Notes under the pieces: generated by a model
Seen by the model: only the letters and a program-made list of their open reading frames with translations
The model's database searches: none
What the model was told of the DNA's origin: nothing
Shown here: piece after piece, positions 49,242 to 61,886 of the stretch
Numbering within the stretch: the stretch's first letter is position 1
How the letters are laid out: every line of letters begins with the position of its first letter
Source: Siderastrea siderea
Lineage: Eukaryota > Cnidaria > Anthozoa > Scleractinia > Rhizangiidae
Assembly: GCA_964030785.1 (NCBI GenBank)
Contig: OZ034978.1
Span: 764,001 to 828,000, forward strand
DNA: 64,000 nt
Direction of reading: 5' to 3'
Translations under genes and position numbers: made by a program

Positions 49242-50316
49242 TTGAAAAAACTCATAATAGACAGAATTCGTTATGGGTCTCTGATAGCTAATACTAAGAT
49301 AACGTATTACAGACATGGAAATCATCATGAAACACCTAGTTTTGTCTTTTGCCGGCAAGTTTTGGGAAAACGAGGTTTGAGTGACTCGTTTTCGACAAAA
49401 TTCCGTACGTGTCGTAAAGGGCGAAGGCTTTCAAAATATTTCAAAGACATCAAAGTCATCATCAATCAAGTGATTTGAGCTATTTCCGGCAACTATTGAA
49501 TAAATCCAGTTTTCGAACGACTAATAATGGACAGAATTCGTTATGCTTCGTAGAGAGCCAAAACTGAGAGAATGCCCTACAGACATAAAAATCATGCTAA
49601 AACTCCTGGTTTGCTCAGTTCCCAACAACTTCTGACCAAACGAGATTTGCAGCGAGTCGTTAGGGATGCATTTCGGTTTGTGTCGTACACTGTTACAGCT
49701 TGCAAAATATGCCACGGATATGGAAGTCATCATGAGAGAAATCGTTGCGCGTCGTGGAGAGCTAAAACTGAATGTCCTACAGACTTAAGCTAAGGCTGAG
49801 AGAATGTAGTAAAAATATGAACATGATCATAAGAAGCCTGGTTTGGTCAGTTGCCAACAACTTTTGACAAAAGGAGATTTGCAGTCACTCGTTATGGACT
49901 AAAGTCGGTCCGTGTCCGTAAGGGCCAAAGCTTTCAGAATATGGCACAGACATTAAAGTCATGATGAAAGAAGTGATTTGAGCTGTTTCGGTCAACTATA
50001 GAATAAATCCAGTTTACAAAAGACCCATAATGGACAGAATTCGCTATGCCGTGTAATAAGCTAATACTAAGAGAATGTTCTACACACATGGAAATCATCA
50101 TAAAACACCTAGTGAGGTCTTTTCCCAGCAAGTTTTGACAAAGCGTAATTTCAGCAACAAGTTATGGACAAAAGGCAGTCCGTGTCCTACATGGCTGAAT
50201 CTTGCAGAATATGAAACAGACAAAAAAGTCATCATGAAACAGATGATTTAAGCTGTTTCCGGGAACTATTGAAAGATGCAGTTTTCGAAAGCATTATAAA
50301 GGACAGTAATATGCCT
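49242..50316 (+). repeat. Forward satellite block, ~4 monomers
   Basis: Contains a deletion at about 49,736-49,741 where CATCATGAGAGAA joins ATCGTTGCGCGTC. It removes most of a B tail plus an A start at shared AGAA-type bases. Confidence 0.88.
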
Positions 50317-50813
50317 GTGGCATATTCTCAAAGCTTTAGCCCTTTACGACACGGACGGAATTTTGTCCATAACGACTCACTGTAATCTCGTTTTCCCAAA
50401 ACTTGCTGGCAGATAATTTAAACCATCGGTTTTTGGTGATACCCATGTCTCTAGTACATTCTCTATGAGTTAGCTCTCCACGAGGCATAACAAATTCTGG
50501 TCATTATGAGTCTTTCGAAAACTGGATTTATTCTATAGTTTCTGGAAACAGCTAAGATCACTTGCTTCATGATGACTTCGATGTCTGTGGCATATTCTGC
50601 AACTTTAGCTCTTTTACGACACAGACTGAATTTTGTCCTTAACAAATCACTAAATTCTCGTTTTGTCAAAACGTGCTGCAAAAAGGCGTTACCAGGTGTT
50701 TTATGATGATTTCCATCTCTGTAGTACATTCTCTTAGTTTTAGCTCTCTACTACACATAACAAATTCTGTCCAGTATGAGTCTTTCGAAAACTGCATTTA
50801 TTCAAAAGTTGCC
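50317..50813 (-). repeat. Inverted block alpha-12 with perfect hairpin
   Basis: Stem-loop at 50,308-50,326 is perfect. It belongs to the alpha-2/alpha-5 subtype rather than that of its neighbours, an intercalated lineage. Confidence 0.9.
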
Positions 50814-51958
50814 GTGGTAGAGAGCTAAACCTGAGAGAATGTCCTACAGACATAAAAATCATGATAAAACACATGGTTTACTCGATTCCCAAACTCTTCT
50901 GACAAAACGACTTTTGCAATGACCCGTTAGCGACGTATTTCGGTTTGAGTCGTACACTGTTAAAGCTTGCAGAATATGCATGGATATGGAAGTCATCGTG
51001 AGAGAAGTGATTTGAGCTGTTTCCTGCAACTTTTGAATCAATGCTGTTTTTGAAAGACTCATAATGGCCAGAATTGGTTATTCGTAGTAGAGAGGTAAGG
51101 CTGAGAGAATGTCCTACAGACATGGAAAACATAAGAAGACAGTTTGCTCTTTTTCCGGAAAGTTTTGAAATAACGAGATTTCAGTGACTCGTTATGGACA
51201 AAATTCAGTCCGTGTCGTAAAGGGCTAAGGCTTGCAGAATATGGCACAGACACCGAAGTTATGATGAAAGAAGTGATTTGAACTGTTTCCTGCAGCTATT
51301 GAATAAATCCTGTTTTTTAAAGACTCATAGTGGCGCGAATTCCTTAGGCGTCGTGGAGAGCTGGTCACTTCCCAACAACTTTTGACCAATAAATCCTGCA
51401 GCTATTGAATAAATCCTGTTTTTGAAAGACTCATAGTGGCGAGAATTCCTTAGGCGTCGTGGAGAGCTGGTCACTTCCCAACAACTTTTGACCAATAAAT
51501 CCTGTTTTGGAAAGACATAATGGAGAGAATTCGCTATGCGTCGTAGAGAGCTAAAACAAGGAGAATCTACTGCAGAGATGGAAATCTTCATAAAACATCT
51601 GGTAAGTACTTTTGCCAGCAAGTTTTAAAAAAATGAGACTTTAGCGACTCGTTATGGCCAAATACGGTCTGTGTCGTAAAGGGCTAAGGTTGCAGAATGT
51701 GCCACAGACATCGAAGTCATGATGAGGGAAATTATGTTAGCTGTTTCCAGGAACTATAGAATAAATTCAGTTTTAGAAAGACTCATAATGGACAGAACTC
51801 CTTATGCATCGTAAAGAGCTAAAACTGAGAATGTCCTACAGACAAAAATCATGATTAAACACCTGTCTTTTCGATTCTCAAGAACTTCTGACAAAATGAT
51901 ATTTGCAGTGACCCGTTATGGACGTATTTCGGTTTGTGTCGTACACTGTTAAACCTTG
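50814..51958 (+). repeat. Forward satellite block, ~4.2 monomers, intermediate 106-bp duplication
   Basis: 1145 bp. The 106-bp tandem is present, but the upstream GAACTGTTTCC is intact, unlike all other duplicated copies. The 5.35-kb duplication's second copy starts at about 51,536. Confidence 0.9.
51288..51499 (+). repeat. 106-bp tandem duplication, ancestral-like form
   Basis: Preceded by TTTGAACTGTT, which is deleted in the copies at 661, 48,220, 56,141 and 60,931. Confidence 0.9.
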
Positions 51959-52307
51959 GAAAACTGGATTTTTCAAAGGTTCTCGGGAAAAACTCAGATC
52001 ACTTGGTTGATGATGACTTCGATGACTATTAGATATTTTGAAACTTTAGCCTTGTACGACAGAGACCGAATTTTTTCCTTAACAAGTCACTAAAATCTCG
52101 TTTTGTCAAAACCTGCAGGGAAGAGGCTTTCCCAGGTGTTTTATGATTATTTTCATCTCTGTAGTACATTCTCTCAGTTTTAGCTCTCTACGACCCATAA
52201 CGAATTCTGTCCAAGATGAGTCTTTCGTAAACTACATTTATTCAAAAGTTGCCGGAAAGAGCTCAAATGACTTATCTCATGATGACCTCGATATCCGTGG
52301 CATATTC
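51959..52307 (-). repeat. Inverted block beta-13
   Basis: Copy of beta-11. It differs at CTCATAATAG, where beta-11 has CCCATAATAG at the exit. Confidence 0.9.
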
Positions 52308-54420
52308 TTGAAAAAACTCATAATAGACAGAATTCGTTATGGGTCTCTGATAGCTAATACTAAGATAACGTATTACAGACATGGAAATCATCATGAAACA
52401 CCTAGTTTTGTCTTTTGCCGGCATGTTTTGGGAAAACGAGGTTTGAGTGACTCGTTATCGACAAAATTCAGTCCGTGTCGTAAAGGGCGAAAGCTTTCAA
52501 AATATTCCAAAGACATCAAAGTCATCATCAATCAAGTGATTTGAGCTGTTTTCGGCAACTATTGAATAAATCCAGTTTTCGAACGACTAATAATGGACAG
52601 AATTCGTTATGCTTCGTAGAGAGCTAAGACTGAGAGAATGCCCTACAGACATAAAAATCATACTAAAACTCCTGGTTTGCTCAGTTCCCAACAACTTCTG
52701 ACCAAACGGGATTTGCAGCGAGTCGTTAGGGATGCCTTTCGGTTTGTGTCGTACACTGTCACAGCTTGCAAAATATGCCACGGATATGGAAGTCATCATG
52801 AGAGAAGTGATTTGAGCTTTTTCCAGCAACTTTTAAATAAATGCAGTTTTCGAAAAACTCATACTGGAAAGAAACCGTTATGTGTCGTGGAGCGCTAAAA
52901 CTGAATGTCCTACAGACTTAAGCTAAAGCTGAGAGAATGTAGTAAAGATATGGAAATCATCATAAAAAGCCCAGTTTGGTCAGTTCCCAACAATTTCTGG
53001 CAAAAGGACTATGGACTAAATTCGGTCCGTGTCCTAAGGGGCCAAGGCTTTGAGAATATGAGACAGGCATTACAGTCGTCATGAAAGAAGTCATTTGAGC
53101 TGTTTCCGTCAACTATGGAATAAAGCCAGTTTTCGAGAGTCTCATGATGGAGAGAATTCGTCATGCGTAGTGGAGAGCTAAAACTGAAACAATGTCCTAC
53201 AGACATGACAATCAGGATAAAACACCTGGTTTGGTCAGTTTCCAAAATGATCTGACAAAACGAGATCTGCAGTGACTCGGTAGGGACGTATGTGGGTTTG
53301 TGTCGTACAGGGGTTAAAGGTTGCAGAACATCCCACAGACATCGAAGTCATCATGAAACTAGTGATTTAAGTTTCTTCCGGAAGCTATTTCTAAAATGCA
53401 GTTTTCGAATGACTCATAATGGACAGAATTCCTTTTGGGTCGCAGAGAGCTAAAACTAAGAGAATTGTACTACAGACATGGAAATCATCAAGAAACAGCT
53501 GGTAAGGTCTTTTGCCAAAGAGTTCTGACAAAAAGAGATTTGCTGTGACTCGTTATTGACTAAAACCGTTCAGAATGTGCCACAGACATTAAAGTCATCA
53601 TGAAAGAAGTGATTTGAACTGTTACCGTCAACTATAGAATAAATATGGTTTTCGAACGATTCATAATGGACAGAATTCGTTATGCGTCGTAAAGAGCTGA
53701 TACTAAGAGAACGTACAACAGACATGGAAATCATCATAAAACACCGAGTAAGGTCTTTTCCCAGCAAGTTTTGACAAAACGTAATTTCAGTAACAAGTTA
53801 TGGACAAAAGGCAATCCGTGTCGTACATTGCTGAAACTTGCAGAATATAAAGCAGACAACAAAGTCATCATGAAACAGGTGGATTCAGCTGTTTCCGGTA
53901 ACTATTGAAAAACGCAGTTTTCGAAAGGCTCATAATGGACAGTATTCGTTATGTGTCGTAAAAAGCTAAAACTGATTGAATGTTCTTCAGATATGAAAAT
54001 CATGATAAAACAATTGGTTTGGTGAGTTCCATACAACTTCTGACAAAGCGAGATTTGCAGTGACTCGTTATGGAGTAAGTTTGGTCCGTGTCCTTAAGGG
54101 CCAAAGCTTTCAGAATATGCCACAGACAGTAAAGTCATCATGAAAGAAGTGATTTGAGCTGTTTCCGTCGACTATAGAATAAATCCAGTTTTGGAAAGAC
54201 CCATAATGGACAGAATGTGTTATGCGTCGTAAAGAGCTAAAACTGAGAGAATGTTCTTCAGATATGAAAATCATGATAAAACAATTGGTTTGGTGAGTTC
54301 CATACAATTTCTGACAAAACGAGATTTGCAGTGACTCGTTTTGGTCCGTGTCCTTAAGGGCCAAAGCTTTCAGAATACCGAACAGACATTAAAGTCATCA
54401 TGAAAGAAGTGATTTGAGCT
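52308..54420 (+). repeat. Forward satellite block, ~7.8 monomers
   Basis: 2113 bp, copy of 44,388-46,500. The 4,790-bp tandem repeat begins at about 52,670. Confidence 0.9.
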
Positions 54421-54628
54421 GTAATCTCGTTTTCCCAAAACTTGCTGGCAGAAGAACAAACCATCGGTTTCTGGTGATACCCATGTCTCTAGTACATTCG
54501 CTACGATTTAGCTCTCCACGAGACATAACAAATTCTGGCCATTATGAGTCTTTCGAAAACTAGAGTTATTCTATAGTTTCTGGAAACAGCTAAGATCACT
54601 TGCTTCATGATGACTTCAATGTCTGTGG
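54421..54628 (-). repeat. Inverted block gamma-2
   Basis: Same breakpoints as gamma-1. Confidence 0.9.
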
Positions 54629-55179
54629 GAGCTAAAACTGAATGTCCTACAGACGTAAGCTAAAGCTGAGAGAATGTAGTAAAGATATGAACATGACCAT
54701 AAAAAGCCTGGTTTGGTCAGTTGCCAACAGCTTTTGACAAAAGGAGATTTGCAGTCACTCGTTATGGACTAAAGTCGATCCGTGTCCTTAAGCAAAGCTT
54801 TCAGAATATGGCACAGACATTTAAATTCATCATGAAAGAAGTGATTTGAGCTGTTTTTGTCAACTATAGAATAAATCCAGTTTCCGAAAGACCCATAATG
54901 AACAGAACTCGTTATGCGTTGTAGGAAGCTAATACTAAGAGAATGTTCGACACACATGGAAATCATCATAAAACACCTAGTGAGGTCTTTTATGGACAAG
55001 TTATGGACAAAAGGCAATGGACAAGTTATGGACAAAAGGCAATCCGTGTCGTACATGGCTGAATCTTGCAGAATATGAAACAGACAAAAAAGTGATCATG
55101 AAACAGATTATTTAAGCTTTTCCGGGAACTATTGAAAAATGCAGTTTTCGAAAGGCCTATAATGGACAGTAATATGCCT
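54629..55179 (+). repeat. Forward block, two monomers
   Basis: 551 bp, with one extra T near 54,830 compared with 46,709-47,258. Confidence 0.9.
54992..55041 (+). repeat. 25-bp tandem duplication
   Basis: Same as 47,071-47,120. Confidence 0.95.
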
Positions 55180-55675
55180 GTGACATATTCTCAAAGCTTT
55201 AGCCCTTTACGACACGGACGGAATTTTTTCCATAACGACTCACTGTAATCTCGTTTTCCCAAAACTTGCTGGCAGAAGAACAAACCATCGGTTTCTGGTG
55301 ATACCCATGTCTCTAGTACATTCGCTACGATTTAGCTCTCCGCGAGACATAACAAATTCTGGCCATTATGAGTCTTTCGAAAACTAGAGTTATTCTATAG
55401 TTTCTGGAAACAGCTAAGATCACTTGCTTCATGATGACTTCAATGTCCGTGGCATATTCTGAAACTTTAGCTCTCTTACCACACAGACTGAATTTTGTCC
55501 TTAACGAGTCACTAAAATCTTGTTTTGTTAAAACGTGCTGAAAAAAGGCGTTACCTGGTGTTTTATGATGATTTCCATCTCTGTAGTACATTCTCTTAGT
55601 TTTAGCTCTCTACTACACATAACGAATTCTGTCCAGTATGAGTCTTTCGAAAACTGCATTTATTCAAAAGTTGCC
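55180..55675 (-). repeat. Inverted block alpha-13
   Basis: Hairpin at 55,171-55,189 with one mismatch. Shares CTCTCCGCGAGACATAAC with alpha-14 only. Confidence 0.9.
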
Positions 55676-56813
55676 GTGGTAGAGAGCTAAACCTGAGAGA
55701 ATGTCCTACAGACATAAAAATCATGATAAAACGCATGGTTTACTCGATTCCCAACAACTTCTGACAAAACGACTTTTGCAATGACCCGTTAGCGACGTAT
55801 TTCGGTTTGAGTCGTACACTGTTAAGGCTTGCAGAATATGCATGGATATGGAAGTCATCGTGAGAGAAGTGATTTGAGCTGTTTCCTGCAACTTTTGAAT
55901 CAATGCTGTTTTTGAAAGACTCATAATGGCCAGAATTGGTTATTCGTGGTAGAGAGCTAAGGCTGAGAGAATGTCCTACAGACATGGAAAACATAAGAAG
56001 ACAGTTTGCTCTTTTTCCGGAAAGTTTTGAAATAACGAGATTTCAGTGACTCGTTATGGACAAAATACAGTCCGTGTCGTAAAGGGCTAAGGCTTGCAGA
56101 ATATGGCACAGACAACGAAGTTATGATGAAAGAAGTGATTTCCTGCAGCTATTGAATAAATCCTGTTTTTTAAAGACTCATAGTGGCGCGAATTCCTTAG
56201 GCGTCGTGGAGAGCTGGTCACTTCCCAACAACTTTTGACCAATAAATCCTGCAGCTATTGAATAAATCCTGTTTTTGAAAGACTCATAGTGGCGAGAATT
56301 CCTTAGGCGTCGTGGAGAGCTGGTCACTTCCCAACAACTTTTGACCAATAAATCCTGTTTTGGAAAGACATAATGGAGAGAATTCGCTATGCGTCGTAGA
56401 GAGCTAAAACAAGGAGAATCTACTGCAGAGATGGAAATCTTCATAAAACATCTGGTAAGTACTTTTGCCAGCAAGTTTTAAAAAAATGAGACTTTAGCGA
56501 CTCGTTATGGCCAAATACGGTCTGTGTCGTAAAGGGCTAAAGTTGCAGAATGTGCCACAGACATCGAAGTCATGATGAGGGAAATTATTTTAGTTATTTC
56601 CAGGAACTATAGAATAAATTCAGTTTTAGAAAGACTCATAATGGACAGAACTCCTTATGCATCGTAAAGAGCTAAAACTGAGAATGTCCTACAGACATAA
56701 AAATCATGATCAAACACCTTTCTTTTCGATTCTCAAGAACTTCTGACAAAACGATATTTGCAGTGACCCGTTATGGACGTATTTCGGTTTGTGTCGTACA
56801 CTGTTAAACCTTG
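55676..56813 (+). repeat. Forward satellite block, ~4.2 monomers, with 106-bp duplication
   Basis: 1138 bp, copy of 196-1333 and 60,466-61,603. Confidence 0.9.
56141..56352 (+). repeat. 106-bp tandem duplication (two copies)
   Basis: Derived form, with the upstream 9-bp loss. Confidence 0.9.
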
Positions 56814-57096
56814 GAAAACTGGATTTTTCAAAGGTTCTCGGGAAAAACTCAGATCACTTGGTTGATGATGACTTCGATGACTATTAGACTATTGTCAAAA
56901 CTTGCAGGGAAGAGGCCTTGCCAGGTGTTTTATGATTATTTTCATCTCTGTAGTACATTCTCTCAGTTTTAGCTCTCTACGATGCATAACGAATTCTGTC
57001 CAAGATGAGTCTTTCGTAAACTGCATTTATTCAAAAGTTGCCAGAAAGAGCTCAAATGACTTATCTCATGTTGACTTCAATATCCGTGGCATATTC
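56814..57096 (-). repeat. Inverted block beta-14, short form
   Basis: 283 bp, the same deletion as beta-1 (ATTAGACTATTGTCAAAAC). Confidence 0.9.
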
Positions 57097-59210
57097 TGGA
57101 ATAAACTCATAATAGACAGAATTCGTTATGGGTCTCTGATAGCTAATACTAAGATAACGTATTACAGACATGGAAATCATCATGAAACACCTAGTTTTGT
57201 CTTTTGCCGGCAAGTTTAGGGAAAAGGAGGTTTGAGTGACTCGTTATCGACAAAATTCGGTCCGTGTCGTAAAGCGCGAAAGCTTTCAAAATATTCCAAA
57301 GACATCAAAGTGATCATGAATCAAGTGATTTGAGCTGTTTCCGGCAACTATTGAATAAATCCACTTTTTCGAACGACTAATAATGGACAGAATTCGTTAT
57401 GCTTCGTAGAGAGCTAAGACTGAGAGAATGCCTTACAGACATAAAAATCATGACAAAACTCCTGGTTTGCTCAGTTCCCAACAACTTCTGACCAAACGGG
57501 ATTTGCAGCGAGTCGTTAGGGATGCCTTTCGGTTTGTGTCGTACACTGTCACAGCTTGCAAAATATGCCACGGATATGGAAGTCATCATGAGAGAAGTGA
57601 TTTGAGCTTTTTCCAGCAACTTTTAAATAAATGCAGTTTTCGAAAAACTCATACTGGAAAGAAACCGTTATGTGTCGTGGAGCGCTAAAACTGAATGTCC
57701 TACAGACTTAAGCTAAAGCTGAGAGAATGTAGTAAAGATATGGAAATCATCATAAAAAGCCCAGTTTGGTCAGTTCCCAACAATTTCTGGCAAAAGGACT
57801 ATGGACTAAATTCGGTCCGTGTCCTAAGGGGCCAAGGCTTTGAGAATATGAGACAGGCATTACAGTCGTCATGAAAGAAGTCATTTGAGCTGTTTCCGTC
57901 AACTATGGAATAAAGCCAGTTTTCGAGAGTCTCATGATGGAGAGAATTCGTCATGCGTAGTGGAGAGCTAAAACTGAAACAATGTCCTACAGACATGACA
58001 ATCAGGATAAAACACCTGGTTTGGTCAGTTTCCAAAATGATCTGACAAAACGAGATCTGCAGTGACTCGGTAGGGACGTATGTGGGTTTGTGTCGTACAG
58101 GGGTTAAAGGTTGCAGAACATCCCACAGACATCGAAGTCATCATGAAACTAGTGATTTAAGTTTCTTCCGGAAGCTATTTCTAAAATGCAGTTTTCGAAT
58201 GACTCATAATGGACAGAATTCCTTTTGGGTCGCAGAGAGCTAAAACTAAGAGAATTGTACTACAGACATGGAAATCATCAAGAAACAGCTGGTAAGGTCT
58301 TTTGCCAAAGAGTTCTGACAAAAAGAGATTTGCTGTGACTCGTTATTGACTAAAACCGTTCAGAATGTGCCACAGACATTAAAGTCATCATGAAAGAAGT
58401 GATTTGAACTGTTACCGTCAACTATAGAATAAATATGGTTTTCGAACGATTCATAATGGACAGAATTCGTTATGCGTCGTAAAGAGCTGATACTAAGAGA
58501 ACGTACAACAGACATGGAAATCATCATAAAACACCGAGTAAGGTCTTTTCCCAGCAAGTTTTGACAAAACGTAATTTCAGTAACAAGTTATGGACAAAAG
58601 GCAATCCGTGTCGTACATTGCTGAAACTTGCAGAATATAAAGCAGACAACAAAGTCATCATGAAACAGGTGGATTCAGCTGTTTCCGGTAACTATTGAAA
58701 AACGCAGTTTTCGAAAGGCTCATAATGGACAGTATTCGTTATGTGTCGTAAAAAGCTAAAACTGATTGAATGTTCTTCAGATATGAAAATCATGATAAAA
58801 CAATTGGTTTGGTGAGTTCCATACAACTTCTGACAAAGCGAGATTTGCAGTGACTCGTTATGGAGTAAGTTTGGTCCGTGTCCTTAAGGGCCAAAGCTTT
58901 CAGAATATGCCACAGACAGTAAAGTCATCATGAAAGAAGTGATTTGAGCTGTTTCCGTCGACTATAGAATAAATCCAGTTTTCGAAAGACCCATAATGGA
59001 CAGAATGTGTTATGCGTCGTAAAGAGCTAAAACTGAGAGAATGTTCTTCAGATATGAAAATCATGATAAAACAATTGGTTTGGTGAGTTCCATACAATTT
59101 CTGACAAAACGAGATTTGCAGTGACTCGTTTTGGTCCGTGTCCTTAAGGGCCAAAGCTTTCAGAATACCGAACAGACATTAAAGTCATCATGAAAGAAGT
59201 GATTTGAGCT
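57097..59210 (+). repeat. Forward satellite block, ~7.8 monomers, recombinant
   Basis: 2114 bp. Bases up to about 57,454 follow the lineage of 1,617 onward (ATGCCTTACAG, CATGACAAAAC). From 57,526 on they follow the lineage of 52,736 onward (GATGCCTTTCGG, CTGTCACAGC). Confidence 0.9.
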
Positions 59211-59418
59211 GTAATCTCGTTTTCCCAAAACTTGCTGGCAGAAGAACAAACCATCGGTTTCTGGTGATACCCATGTCTCTAGTACATTCGCTACGATTTA
59301 GCTCTCCACGAGACATAACAAATTCTGGCCATTATGAGTCTTTCGAAAACTAGAGTTATTCTATAGTTTCTGGAAACAGCTAAGATCACTTGCTTCATGA
59401 TGACTTCAATGTCTGTGG
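59211..59418 (-). repeat. Inverted block gamma-3
   Basis: Copy of gamma-2 at +4,790. Confidence 0.9.
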
Positions 59419-59969
59419 GAGCTAAAACTGAATGTCCTACAGACGTAAGCTAAAGCTGAGAGAATGTAGTAAAGATATGAACATGACCATAAAAAGCCTG
59501 GTTTGGTCAGTTGCCAACAGCTTTTGACAAAAGGAGATTTGCAGTCACTCGTTATGGACTAAAGTCGATCCGTGTCCTTAAGCAAAGCTTTCAGAATATG
59601 GCACAGACATTTAAATTCATCATGAAAGAAGTGATTTGAGCTGTTTTTGTCAACTATAGAATAAATCCAGTTTCCGAAAGACCCATAATGAACAGAACTC
59701 GTTATGCGTTGTAGGAAGCTAATACTAAGAGAATGTTCGACACACATGGAAATCATCATAAAACACCTAGTGAGGTCTTTTATGGACAAGTTATGGACAA
59801 AAGGCAATGGACAAGTTATGGACAAAAGGCAATCCGTGTCGTACATGGCTGAATCTTGCAGAATATGAAACAGACAAAAAAGTGATCATGAAACAGATTA
59901 TTTAAGCTTTTCCGGGAACTATTGAAAAATGCAGTTTTCGAAAGGCCTATAATGGACAGTAATATGCCT
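59419..59969 (+). repeat. Forward block, two monomers
   Basis: 551 bp, copy of 54,629-55,179. Confidence 0.9.
59782..59831 (+). repeat. 25-bp tandem duplication
   Basis: Third occurrence, same unit and context. Confidence 0.95.
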
Positions 59970-60465
59970 GTGACATATTCTCAAAGCTTTAGCCCTTTAC
60001 GACACGGACGGAATTTTTTCCATAACGACTCACTGTAATCTCGTTTTCCCAAAACTTGCTGGCAGAAGAACAAACCATCGGTTTCTGGTGATACCCATGT
60101 CTCTAGTACATTCGCTACGATTTAGCTCTCCGCGAGACATAACAAATTCTGGCCATTATGAGTCTTTCGAAAACTAGAGTTATTCTATAGTTTCTGGAAA
60201 CAGCTAAGATCACTTGCTTCATGATGACTTCAATGTCCGTGGCATATTCTGAAACTTTAGCTCTCTTACCACACAGACTGAATTTTGTCCTTAACGAGTC
60301 ACTAAAATCTTGTTTTGTTAAAACGTGCTGAAAAAAGGCGTTACCTGGTGTTTTATGATGATTTCCATCTCTGTAGTACATTCTCTTAGTTTTAGCTCTC
60401 TACTACACATAACGAATTCTGTCCAGTATGAGTCTTTCGAAAACTGCATTTATTCAAAAGTTGCC
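59970..60465 (-). repeat. Inverted block alpha-14
   Basis: Hairpin at 59,961-59,979 with one mismatch. From 60,271 on the sequence equals the first bases of the window. Confidence 0.9.
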
Positions 60466-61603
60466 GTGGTAGAGAGCTAAACCTGAGAGAATGTCCTACA
60501 GACATAAAAATCATGATAAAACACATGGTTTACTCGATTCCCAACAACTTCTGACAAAACGACTTTTGCAATGACCCGTTAGCGACGTATTTCGGTTTGA
60601 GTCGTACACTGTTAAGGCTTGCAGAATATGCATGGATATGGAAGTCATCGTGAGAGAAGTGATTTGAGCTGTTTCCTGCAACTTTTGAATCAATGCTGTT
60701 TTTGAAAGACTCATAATGGCCAGAATTGGTTATTCGTGGTAGAGAGCTAAGGCTGAGAGAATGTCCTACAGACATGGAAAACATAAGAAGACAGTTTGCT
60801 CTTTTTCCGGAAAGTTTTGAAATAACGAGATTTCAGTGACTCGTTATGGACAAAATACAGTCCGTGTCGTAAAGGGCTAAGGCTTGCAGAATATGGCACA
60901 GACAACGAAGTTATGATGAAAGAAGTGATTTCCTGCAGCTATTGAATAAATCCTGTTTTTTAAAGACTCATAGTGGCGCGAATTCCTTAGGCGTCGTGGA
61001 GAGCTGGTCACTTCCCAACAACTTTTGACCAATAAATCCTGCAGCTATTGAATAAATCCTGTTTTTGAAAGACTCATAGTGGCGAGAATTCCTTAGGCGT
61101 CGTGGAGAGCTGGTCACTTCCCAACAACTTTTGACCAATAAATCCTGTTTTGGAAAGACATAATGGAGAGAATTCGCTATGCGTCGTAGAGAGCTAAAAC
61201 AAGGAGAATCTACTGCAGAGATGGAAATCTTCATAAAACATCTGGTAAGTACTTTTGCCAGCAAGTTTTAAAAAAATGAGACTTTAGCGACTCGTTATGG
61301 CCAAATACGGTCTGTGTCGTAAAGGGCTAAAGTTGCAGAATGTGCCACAGACATCGAAGTCATGATGAGGGAAATTATTTTAGTTATTTCCAGGAACTAT
61401 AGAATAAATTCAGTTTTAGAAAGACTCATAATGGACAGAACTCCTTATGCATCGTAAAGAGCTAAAACTGAGAATGTCCTACAGACATAAAAATCATGAT
61501 CAAACACCTTTCTTTTCGATTCTCAAGAACTTCTGACAAAACGATATTTGCAGTGACCCGTTATGGACGTATTTCGGTTTGTGTCGTACACTGTTAAACC
61601 TTG
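60466..61603 (+). repeat. Forward satellite block, ~4.2 monomers, with 106-bp duplication
   Basis: 1138 bp, copy of 196-1333. Confidence 0.9.
60931..61142 (+). repeat. 106-bp tandem duplication (two copies)
   Basis: Derived form, as at 661-872. Confidence 0.9.
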
Positions 61604-61886
61604 GAAAACTGGATTTTTCAAAGGTTCTCGGGAAAAACTCAGATCACTTGGTTGATGATGACTTCGATGACTATTAGACTATTGTCAAAACTTGCAGGGA
61701 AGAGGCCTTGCCAGGTGTTTTATGATTATTTTCATCTCTGTAGTACATTCTCTCAGTTTTAGCTCTCTACGATGCATAACGAATTCTGTCCAAGATGAGT
61801 CTTTCGTAAACTGCATTTATTCAAAAGTTGCCAGAAAGAGCTCAAATGACTTATCTCATGTTGACTTCAATATCCGTGGCATATTC
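61604..61886 (-). repeat. Inverted block beta-15, short form
   Basis: 283 bp, copy of beta-1. Confidence 0.9.

Larger units (their letters stand above)
51536..56887. repeat. Second copy of ~5.35-kb duplication
   Basis: Partner of 43,616-48,966. Confidence 0.92.
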
